Source of the DNA: Amycolatopsis alba DSM 44262
GTDB taxonomy: Bacteria > Actinomycetota > Actinomycetes > Mycobacteriales > Pseudonocardiaceae
DNA length: 64,000 bases
Direction of reading: 5' to 3'
Assembly: GCF_000384215.1 (NCBI RefSeq)
Contig: NZ_KB913032.1
Span: 5,910,588-5,974,587, forward strand
The translations under genes were made by a program, and so were the position numbers. Numbering within the stretch: position 1 is the stretch's first letter; every line of letters begins with the position of its first letter. The notes beneath the pieces are model-generated. The model had not been told where the DNA came from and ran no database searches. It saw only the letters and a list, made by a program, of their open reading frames with translations. Positions 42,147 to 51,800 of the stretch are shown here, one piece after another.

Positions 42147-43861
42147 TCCGCACGCTGCTGGGCCTGATCCCCGAGGCGAAACGCCCGGCGTTCCGGCGTT
42201 ACCTCGTCCTCGCCGTGCTTTCGGTGCTGCTGCGCGCCACCGGTGTCGTCCTGCTCGTACCGCTGGTGGGTGCCCTGTTCGGCGCCGATCACCGGGCAGC
42301 GCTGCCCTGGCTGGGCGCGCTCGCCGCCGTCACCGCGGCGGGCTGGGCCGTCGACGCGGTCGTGGGACGGCTCGGGTTCGAACTCGGTTTCGGCGTGCTG
42401 GACCACGCCCAGCACGACGTCGCCGAGCATCTGACGAACGTCCGGCTGTCCTGGTTGGACAGTGAAAACACCCAGACCGCCCGCCAGGCCATCGCCGCGA
42501 CCGGTCCCGATCTCGTCGGCCTGGTCGGCTACCTGCTCACCCCGCTCATCGGCGCGGTCCTGCTGCCGGTCGCGATCGCGCTGGCCCTGCTGCCGATCGC
42601 CTGGCCGCTCGGGGTCGCCGCGCTGGCCGGGGTCCCGGTGCTGCTGGGCGCGCTGTGGGCGACCGGGCGGATCACCCGGCGCGCCGACCGGGCGGCGGCC
42701 GAGGCGAACACCACGCTGACCGAGCGGATCGTCGAGTTCGCCCGCACCCAGCAGACGTTGCGCGCCGCCCGCCGCGTCGAACCCGCGCGCAGTCACGCCG
42801 GCGCCGCGCTCGCCGCGCACCACGGCGCGACCGTCCGGCTGCTGCGCCTGCAGATCCCCGGTCAGGTGCTGTTCGGCGTCGCCGGTCAGCTGGCACTGGT
42901 CCTGCTCGCCGGGACGACCGTCCTCCTCACCACGCGAAACGGTCTGAGCGTGCCCGAGGCGATCGCGCTGATCGTCGTGATCGCCCGGTACCTGGAGCCG
43001 TTCAGCGCGCTCGGCGATCTCGCCCCCGGCATCGAGACCGCCACCACCACGCTCGGCCGCATCCGCACCGTGCTCACCGCGCCCGTCGCCCCGGCGGGCG
43101 AGGCCGTCCAGCCGGGGAAGCGGGCTCCGCGGATCCGGTTCGAGAACGTCGGTTTCCGGTATTCACCCGGAACCGAAGCCGTACTGGAGAACTTCGACCT
43201 CACCCTGGAACCGGGGATGACGACGGCGATCGTCGGACCGTCCGGCTCCGGCAAGAGCACCGTCCTCGCCCTGCTCGCCGGGCTGCACCAGCCCACCAGC
43301 GGACGCGTGCTCGCCGACGGGACGGATCTCGCCGAGCTGTCCGCGGCCGGCCGCCGGGAGCTCGTCACCGTCGTCTTCCAGCAGCCGTACCTGTTCGAGG
43401 GTTCGGTGCGCGAGAACGTCCTGGCCGGTGATCCCTCGGCGAGCGAGGAAAGGATCGCCGAGGTCGTCACGCTCGCCAGGGTCGACGAGCTGCTGGACCA
43501 CACGGCCGTCGGCGAGGCGGGCGGCGCGCTGTCGGGCGGTGAGCGGCAACGCGTGTCCATCGCCCGCGCGCTGCTCAAACCGGCGCCGGTACTGCTGGTC
43601 GACGAGGCCACCAGCGCGCTGGACACCGAGAACGAGGACGCCGTCGTCCGGTCCCTCAGCGCCGATCCCGTACCGAGGACGCGGGTGATCGTCACCCACC
43701 GGATCGCCGGGATCCGGCACGCCGACCGGGTCGTCTTCCTGGAGGACGGGCAGCTCACCGAGGACGGCACCGTCGAGGAACTCCTTGCGCGGCAAGGACG
43801 TTTCGCCGATTTCTGGCGGCGGCAGCTCGACGCCACCGGCTGGAGGATCGCCGCGCGATGA
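42143..43861 (+). CDS. irtB: IrtB-like siderophore ABC transporter half
   Basis: A 572-residue half transporter with six membrane helices (about 15-290) and an ATPase. Walker A is GPSGSGKST (about 365), the signature [12 protein letters not shown], Walker [16 protein letters not shown] and the switch His lies in VIVTHRIAG. It has no SIP domain and would pair with the IrtA-like protein as in mycobacterial IrtAB. The GTG start overlaps the irtA stop as GTGA, and the stop overlaps the esterase start. Confidence 0.92.
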   Translation: MIRTLLGLIPEAKRPAFRRYLVLAVLSVLLRATGVVLLVPLVGALFGADHRAALPWLGALAAVTAAGWAVDAVVGRLGFELGFGVLDHAQHDVAEHLTNVRLSWLDSENTQTARQAIAATGPDLVGLVGYLLTPLIGAVLLPVAIALALLPIAWPLGVAALAGVPVLLGALWATGRITRRADRAAAEANTTLTERIVEFARTQQTLRAARRVEPARSHAGAALAAHHGATVRLLRLQIPGQVLFGVAGQLALVLLAGTTVLLTTRNGLSVPEAIALIVVIARYLEPFSALGDLAPGIETATTTLGRIRTVLTAPVAPAGEAVQPGKRAPRIRFENVGFRYSPGTEAVLENFDLTLEPGMTTAIVGPSGSGKSTVLALLAGLHQPTSGRVLADGTDLAELSAAGRRELVTVVFQQPYLFEGSVRENVLAGDPSASEERIAEVVTLARVDELLDHTAVGEAGGALSGGERQRVSIARALLKPAPVLLVDEATSALDTENEDAVVRSLSADPVPRTRVIVTHRIAGIRHADRVVFLEDGQLTEDGTVEELLARQGRFADFWRRQLDATGWRIAAR

Positions 43862-44712
43862 GCCACACCCAAGGCGAGCCGGAATGGGTCGTCACCCGCG
43901 ACGGCCGTCGGCTCCACGCGATGGTGCTCCACGGGCCTGAGGGCTTCACCGGGCCGACGGTCGTGTTCGAAGCCGGGGCCGCCGCCACGCGGTCGTCCTG
44001 GGCGGCGGTCCAACCGGAGGTCGCCCGGCATGCCCGTGCGATCGTCTACGACCGTTCCGGGCTCGGCCGCAGCGCACCCGACCCCGGCGGCCGGACGCTG
44101 CGCCGGATGGCCGACGACCTCAACGACGTCCTTGACCACTTCGGCACGGGGCCGTACGTCCTCGCCGGGCACAGCGCGGGCGGGCCGATCGTGCGCCAGG
44201 CCGCCGCCCGCCGTCCCGAGCGGATCGCGGGGCTCGTGCTGGTCGACCCGACCGACGAGGCGGCGGAGGTGCTCTTCGGCCGTGCCTTCCGCACCGGTGA
44301 ACGCGTCATCCTCAGGACCGGCGCCGTACTCGCGCGGCTCGGCCTGCTCAAAGTCCTCTTTCGCGGCCTTCTGAAGGGCATCCCGGACGACGTCCGCCGG
44401 GACCTCGAACGTGAGGCGTTCACCGTCGGGACGACGCGGACCCAGCGGGAGCAGGCCCGCACCTTCCTCGACGAACTGGCCGTCTGGCGGCACGATCCGC
44501 CGGTGCTCGGGGACATCCCGCTCACCGTGGTGTCGGGCGGACGCGGCGGGGGCGGGATGTCCGCCGGGATGCGGGCGGCGGCGAACGCGTCCCACGCGCA
44601 CCGGGTGGCGCTCTCGCCCGGTGGCAGGCACGTGATCGCCGAGCTGTCCGGGCACTACGTCCCGAAGACCGAACCCGAGGTGATCGTGCGCGAGATCGTC
44701 AGGATGACGTGA
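43858..44712 (+). CDS. Alpha/beta hydrolase (possible siderophore esterase)
   Basis: A 284-residue alpha/beta hydrolase with nucleophile Ser106 in GHSAGG, preceded by AIVYDRSGLGRSAPD. The catalytic His is probably in GGRHVIAELSGHYV. It overlaps irtB by 4 bases (ATGA). Ferric siderophores with ester backbones are released by such hydrolases in other bacteria, so that role is suggested by position only. Its last 14 bases overlap the convergent gene. Confidence 0.85.
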   Translation: MSHTQGEPEWVVTRDGRRLHAMVLHGPEGFTGPTVVFEAGAAATRSSWAAVQPEVARHARAIVYDRSGLGRSAPDPGGRTLRRMADDLNDVLDHFGTGPYVLAGHSAGGPIVRQAAARRPERIAGLVLVDPTDEAAEVLFGRAFRTGERVILRTGAVLARLGLLKVLFRGLLKGIPDDVRRDLEREAFTVGTTRTQREQARTFLDELAVWRHDPPVLGDIPLTVVSGGRGGGGMSAGMRAAANASHAHRVALSPGGRHVIAELSGHYVPKTEPEVIVREIVRMT

Positions 44713-45673
44713 GGGCCAGCCGGAGCTCTTCGTAGGCCGGGGCGAGTGCCCGGAGTGTCCCGGCGGCGCGCACGTCGTCCTCGACGACGAGGTCGTACTG
44801 CAGTGAACCGATCAGCCGGGCCTGCCTGATGGCGACCTCCGCCGCCACGCCGTGGCCGACCCGGCGCAGGCACACCGCCGCGTCGGACAGCCTGCGGGCA
44901 CCGACGCGGATCACGAAGTGGATGAGCATGCCGCGCAGGTCCGGGTCACAGCCGGAGGCGATCCGGGTGGCCAGCGCCAGTGCCGCGTCGGCGTTGCCGA
45001 GACTGCCGGGCGGGAGGTCCGTGCCGGCCTCGCCGCTCAGCCGCCTGATCGCCCGTGGGAGCGCCGCGCTGATCGCGGCTTCGTCGGTGACGACGGTGTG
45101 GCGGGCGAAGTTCGCGCGCATCGTGTGCGGCTTGCCGTAGGCGACGGTTTCGGCACGCCAGGCGGCGGCGAAATCCTCTCGCGGGATCCGCGCGTACGGG
45201 TAGCCCTGCGGGTCGTGGACGAGGACCGACCCGGCGTCCGAGGCGAGCGCCACGAGGAAGTGGTCGGCGCCGATCGGGCCGGTCATCCCCGGCTGATGGC
45301 GCAGGTGCCCCATTTCGACCGGGCCGATCAGGACCGGGCCGTCGGCCAGGCTTTCGACGAGCCGGGCGAACGCGGCCTCCGGATCCGGTTCGCTCACGGT
45401 TTCGGCCGTCCAGCCGAGGACGTCGAGCGCCTCGCCGATGCCGAGGTCGGGATCCCAGCCGAAGGCGTCGAAGAACGGCGACGAACCGCCGACCAGCTGC
45501 ATGCCGAAAGGGCTGCCGGTCACGGTTTCGAGCACGTCCGTCGGCGGGGTTTCGGAGCCGAGCATCATCGCGAGGGAATTCGTGTAGCAATAAGGACCGG
45601 AACCACGGTAAGGAAGATCGATCACGCGTTCGACAATGGCAGTTTTCGCCGTGAAACGCCACTCCCTTCGCAT
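44699..45673 (-). CDS. BtrH/C39-like papain-fold protein
   Basis: A cytoplasmic protein of about 324 residues without a signal peptide. Its first 200 residues resemble the BtrH N-terminal/C39-like papain fold: Cys in GPYCYTNSLAMMLG, His in GADHFLVALA and Asp in LVHDPQGYPYARIP. BtrH is an acyl-carrier-dependent transferase of butirosin synthesis, so this fold can transfer or cleave amides. The C-terminal 120 residues are helical. The ATG at 45671-45673 is chosen; GTG 45623-45625 is an alternative. It ends by overlapping the esterase gene of the irt operon. Confidence 0.7.
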   Translation of the reverse strand: MRREWRFTAKTAIVERVIDLPYRGSGPYCYTNSLAMMLGSETPPTDVLETVTGSPFGMQLVGGSSPFFDAFGWDPDLGIGEALDVLGWTAETVSEPDPEAAFARLVESLADGPVLIGPVEMGHLRHQPGMTGPIGADHFLVALASDAGSVLVHDPQGYPYARIPREDFAAAWRAETVAYGKPHTMRANFARHTVVTDEAAISAALPRAIRRLSGEAGTDLPPGSLGNADAALALATRIASGCDPDLRGMLIHFVIRVGARRLSDAAVCLRRVGHGVAAEVAIRQARLIGSLQYDLVVEDDVRAAGTLRALAPAYEELRLALTSS

Positions 45674-45863
45674 TCCGTCCGCTGTGGACGGTGTATCACC
45701 CGTCCGGGGGTTTTGGGGCCACTCAACGGGTTTTATCCAGGTGACACCGTCGATCCCGGTTGCCGTGGACGATCTTGCCGACACAGGATGACCGTTTATC
45801 GGACTCGCTGTCCCCGCCGTCCTGACCTGGGCCGACGGGAGCGAGGGGTGAGGCGGAGGCGGC
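45674..45863. promoter_or_regulatory. Divergent promoter region before the giant surface-protein gene
   Basis: The 190-base gap separates the BtrH-like and surface-protein genes. It contains a short inverted repeat around CGTCCGCTGTGGACGG and moderately A/T-rich patches (GGTTTTATCC, CCGTTTATCGG). No convincing -35/-10 pair stands out. GGCGGAGG just before 45864 is the ribosome site. Confidence 0.35.
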
Positions 45864-48800
45864 ATGGCGGAACGTCGTGGGCGGAATCGGTGGCGCCGGG
45901 CGATGGCGCTGCTCACGGTGATCGTCGTGGCCCTGCTGATGGGCGCCCCGCTGCCCGCGACCGCCCAGACGCAGCCGCGCGGAGCGGGCACCGAACGGCC
46001 GATCGGCCCGGAACCGGTGTACTCCGGCCTGGCGCACGGCGGTATCACGATGGCCGCCAACTCCGTCGTGCAGTGTGGCGTCGGGGTGATCTGCAACGAG
46101 ACCGCGAGCAACGCGAGCCCGGTGTCGTGGATCAAGACCGACCCGGCCGCACCGGGGAACACCGCCTCCGCGGCGAACCTGATCGTCCCGCCCGGTGCGA
46201 AGGTGCTCAACGCCCGGTTGTACTGGCAGTTCAACCCGGTCGCTTCCGACGGGATCTCCGGCGACGGCTCCCGCGGCAACCAGGTCTCGATGAAGACCCC
46301 CGGTTCGAGCTCGTATCAGCGGATCACCGCCGACACCTACGACTGGTTCCCCGCGCTGGCGACGTCCGGCTTCCCGGTCCCGTACACCTACGGCGGCGCG
46401 GCCGACGTCACGGACGCGGTGGTCAAGGCAGGCGTCGGCCAGTACACGGTCGCCGACATCCAGGCCTGCATGGGGCAGTCGATCAGCGGGACCAACCTGG
46501 GCTGCTGGGGCGGCTGGTCGCTCGTGGTGGCCTACGAACTGCCCAGCGAACCGCTGCGCTACCTGCAGGTGTGGGATGGCCTGCAGCGCGTCGCCGGTGG
46601 CGGCGCGCCCAGCGCGGCGACCATCGCGCTGAGCGGGATCAAGGCCCCGAACTCGCGCCAGCCCAACGTCGAACTCGGCATCGTCGCGGGTGACGGCGAC
46701 GCGCCCATCACCGGCGACTACCTCCAGGTCGGCCCGAACGCGTCGAGCCTGCAGACCGTCTCCATGCCCTCGCCGGCGGGGGTTTCGACGGACAACGCGT
46801 TCAGCAGCCGTATCGACCGGGTCGCGGCCAACGGCTCGGGAACGAACGTCACCACGCGTGTCCCCAATCCGGTCAACAACGTCGGCTACGACGCCCGCAG
46901 CATCGACATCACCGGCAAGGTCCCGGCGGGGACCAGCGCGCTCCAGGTGAAGATCGGGACGGTCGGCGACGCGCTGTACCCGCAGACGGTCTGGCTCGTC
47001 ACGGACGCGCTCGAACCGGACCTGCAGATCACCAAGGCCAACGACCCGGCAGGCACCACGAACGACAGCCCGCCGGGGTACGTTGCCAAGGGCGGCGACG
47101 TCACCTACACCTTCGACGTCGCCAACCGGCACGCCGACGGCACCACCACCGACCTCGACACCGCGACGAACGTGGTGATCACCGACACCCTGCCGGACGG
47201 GGTCACCTTCGTGGCCGGGTCCAATCCGGACTGTTCGGCCGTCGGGCAGGCGGTCACCTGCAGAGTGCGGAACCTGGATCCGGGGCAGTCGCAGAAGGTC
47301 GCCTTCAAGGTCAAGGTCGGCGCCTCGGTGCCGGACGGCACCAAACTCGACAACACCGGGAAACTGACCTTCCGCGGCGAGGACACCGGCCGCCCGCAGG
47401 AACGCACGTCGAACACGGTGCGGAACACGGTCGCCTCGCCGGGATACCAGCTGACGAAGACGGTCGACCTCGCCGAGGCGATACCGGGGGACACCCTGAC
47501 CTACCAGGTGGGCCTGCGGAACACCGGCGTGATCCCCGTGCCCGCGCTCACGGTGCGCGACACACTTCCGCCGGGTACGACCTACGTGTCGTCCACTCCT
47601 TCGAAGGGCACGGCGGCCGGGACCGGGCCGATCGACTGGAGCGTCAACGGCCTCGCCGTCGGAGAGACGGCCACGCTGACAGTTCGCGTGAAGGTCGACG
47701 AAGCCGCCATCGGCAAGGAACTGGTGAACCGCGCGACCGTCCCGACCGGACCGCCGCCGGTCGTCCCGCCCGGCAACCGGTGCCCGGACGATCCCGCCGC
47801 GGCGTGCGCGAAGACCAAGGTGCCCGCTCCGTCCTACACGGTGATGAAGACCGCGGACAAGCAGTCCGCCAACCCCGGCGATACCGTCCGCTACACGGTC
47901 AACGTCGCCAACACCGGAAGGGTGACCGCGGCGGATCTCAAGGTCGTCGACGATCTGACCGGTGTGCTCGACGACGCGGTCTACCAGAACGACGCCACCG
48001 CGTCGCCCGGTTCGGTGTCCTATGCGGCTCCCAAGCTGACCTGGACCGGCACGCTCGCGGCGGGGAAGAGCGCGGAATTCACCTACACCGTCAAGGTGAA
48101 GAGCCCGAACACCGGCGACAACCGGCTGAAGAACGTGGTGACGTCGGAGACTCCGGGTGGTAACTGCCCGCCGGGTTCGACGGATCCTAAGTGCGGCACG
48201 ACCACGCCGGTTTCCGGTCTGCTGATCGAAAAGACAGTCGACAAGGCCTCGGCGAATCCGGGCGATGCCGTGAAGTACACGGTGACCGTGCGGAACACCG
48301 GGCAGACGAAGCTGACCGGTGCGACGTTCACCGACGATCTGACGCAGGTCCTGGACGACGCGGACTATCAGAACGACGGTGCGGCGTCGATCGGTGCGGT
48401 GACTTACGCCGCGCCGAAGCTGACCTGGACCGGCGACCTCGGCGTCGGTGAGACGTCCACGGTGACCTACACGGTCAAGGTGAAGAAGCCCAACACAGGC
48501 GACAACCAGTTGAAGAACACGGTGTCGTCGGAGACTCCTGGTGGTAACTGCCCGCCGGGTTCGACGGATCCCAAGTGCCGGACGACGACACCGGTTTCGG
48601 GGCTGCTGATCGAGAAATCGGTGGACAAGCAGTCTGCGAACCCCGGCGACGTGGTGAAGTACACGGTCACGGTGCGGAACACCGGGCAGACCAAGCTCGC
48701 CGGTGCGACGTTCACCGATGACCTCACGCGGGTTCTCGACGACGCGGACTATCAGAACGATGGTGCGGCGTCGATCGGTGCGGTGTCGTTCGCTTCGCCG

Positions 48801-51800
48801 AAGCTGACGTGGACAGGCGATCTTGAGATCGGTGCCACGTCCACGGTGACGTACACGGTGAAGGTCAAGAACCCGAACCCCGGCGACAAGAAGATGTCCA
48901 ATGTGGTCACTTCGGACACGCCCGGCGGCAACTGCCCGCCGGGTTCGACCGATCCGAAGTGCGGTACCACCACACTGGTTTCAGGTCTGACGATCGAGAA
49001 GTCGGCCGACAAGCAGTCGGCGAATCCCGGTGACGTGGTGAAGTACACGGTCACCGTCACCAACACCGGTCAGACCACGTTGACCGGCGCGACCTTCACC
49101 GACGATCTGACGCAGGTCCTGGACGACGCGGACTATCAAAATGATGGTGCGGCGTCGATCGGTGCGGTGTCGTTCGCTTCGCCGAAGCTGACGTGGACCG
49201 GCGATCTCGCTGTGGGCGCGGTTTCCACGGTGACCTACACGGTCAAGGTCAAGAACCCGAACACCGGTGACAACCAGCTCAAGAACGTGGTGTCGTCGGA
49301 GACTCCTGGCGGGAATTGTCCGCCGGGTTCGACGGATCCGAAGTGTGGCACGACCACTCCGGTGTCGGGGTTCAAGATCGAGAAGGCTGTCGACAAAGCC
49401 TCGGCGAATCCTGGTGATGTCGTGAAGTACACCGTCACGGTCACGAACACCGGCCAGACGAAGCTGACCGGTGCGACTTTCACGGATGACCTGACGCAGG
49501 TCCTCGATGACGCGGATTACCAGAACGATGGTGCGGCGTCGATCGGCGCGGTGTCCTACGCGGCGCCGAAGCTGACCTGGACCGGCGACCTCGAAATCGG
49601 TGCCGCGTCCACGGTCACTTACACGGTGAAGGTCAAGAACCCCAACACCGGTGACAACCAGTTGAAGAACGTGGTGTCGTCGGAGACTCCTGGCGGGAAT
49701 TGTCCGCCGGGTTCCACGGATCCGAAGTGCGGCACGACGACACCGGTGTCGGGGTTCAAGATCGAGAAGGCTGTCGACAAGCAGTCGGCGAATCCTGGCG
49801 ATGTCGTGAAGTACACCGTGACGGTGACGAACACCGGCCAGACGAAGATCGTCGGCGCGACCTTCACGGACGATCTCACGCAGGTGCTCGATGACGCGGA
49901 TTATCAGAACGATGGTGCGGCGTCGATCGGCACGGTGTCCTTTGCGGCACCGAAGCTGACCTGGACGGGCGACCTCGACGTCGGTGGAACGTCGACGGTC
50001 ACCTACACCGTCAAGGTGAAGAACCCCAATACCGGCGACAACCAGCTCAAGAACGTGGTCACGTCGGAGACTCCGGGCGGGAATTGTCCGCCGGGTTCGA
50101 CCGATCCGAAGTGCGGCACCATCACACCGGTGTCGGGCCTGAAGATCGAAAAGACCGTCGACAAGCAGTCGGCCAATCCCGGTGATGTCGTGAAGTACAC
50201 CGTCACGGTCACGAACACCGGCCAGACGAAGCTCACCGGTGCGACCTTCACCGATGACCTGACGCGGGTACTGGACGACGCGGATTACCAGAACGATGGT
50301 GCGGCGTCGATCGGTGCGGTGTCGTTCGCTTCGCCGAAGCTGACGTGGACCGGCGATCTCGATATCGGCCAGGCGTCCACGGTCACGTACACGGTGAAGG
50401 TCAAGAACCCGAACCCTGGTGACAAGACACTGTCCAATGTGGTCACTTCGGAGACGCCGGGTGGCAACTGCCCGCCGGGGTCCACGGATCCGAAGTGTGG
50501 GACGACGACGCCGGTGTCGGGCCTGCTGATCGAGAAGTCGGTCGACAAGCAGTCGGCGAACCCCGGTGATGTCGTGAAGTACACCGTGACGGTCACCAAC
50601 GTCGGGCAGACCAAGCTGCCGGGTGCCACGTTCACCGATGACCTGACGCAGGTGCTCGATGACGCGGATTACCAGAACGACGGCACGGCGACCATCGGCG
50701 CGGTGTCTTACGCAGCGCCCAAGCTGACGTGGACGGGCGATCTCGATATCAGCCAGGCGTCCACGGTCACGTACACGGTGAAGGTCAAGAACCCGAACCC
50801 CGGCGACAAGACACTGTCCAATGTGGTCACTTCGGACACGCCCGGTGGCAACTGCCCGCCGGGGTCCACGGATCCGAAGTGCGGCACCACCACTCCTGTG
50901 TCGGGTGTGACGATCGAGAAGTCGGTCGACAAGCAGTCGGCGAACCCTGGTGACGTCGTGAAGTACACGGTCACGGTCACCAACACCGGCCAGACGAAGC
51001 TGACCGGTGCGACGTTCACCGACGATCTGGCCCAGGTGCTCGATGATGCGGATTATCAGAACGATGGCGCGGCGTCGATCGGTGCGGTGTCGTTCGCTTC
51101 GCCGAAGCTGACGTGGACCGGTGATCTCGAGATCGGCGAGACGTCCACGGTGACGTATACGGTCAAGGTCAAGAACCCGAACACCGGTGACAACCAGTTG
51201 AAGAACGTGGTGTCGTCGGAGACTCCGGGCGGAAACTGCCCGCCGGGATCCACTGACCCGAAGTGCGGGACGACGACGCCGATTTCCGGTCTGAAGATCG
51301 AGAAGACCGTCGACAAAGCCTCGGCGAACCCTGGCGATGTCGTGAAGTACACGGTCACGGTCACGAACACCGGTCAGACGAAGCTGACCGGTGCGACCTT
51401 CAGTGACGATCTGACGCAGGTGCTGGACGACGCGGATTATCAGAACGATGGCGCGGCGTCGATCGGTGCGGTGTCCTACGCGGAACCCAAGCTGACGTGG
51501 ACCGGTGACCTCGAGATCGGCGCCACGTCCACGGTCACGTACACCGTCAAGGTCAAGAGCCCTGTCCCCGGCGATAAGAAGCTCAACAACACGGTCACTT
51601 CGGAGACTCCGGGTGGCAACTGTCCGCCGGGTTCCACGGATCCGAAGTGCGGGACCACGACTCCGGTGTCGGGTCTGCTGATCGAGAAATCGGCCGACAA
51701 GCAGTCGGCGAACCCCGGTGACGTGGTGAAGTACACGGTCACCGTCACCAACACCGGCCAGACTAAGCTGACCGGTGCGATCTTCACCGATGACCTGACG

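Noticed and set aside
45674..46279. N-terminal extension of the BtrH-like protein to 46279
   Set aside because: The extension would run antisense through the signal peptide and first domain of the surface-protein gene and has no family similarity.
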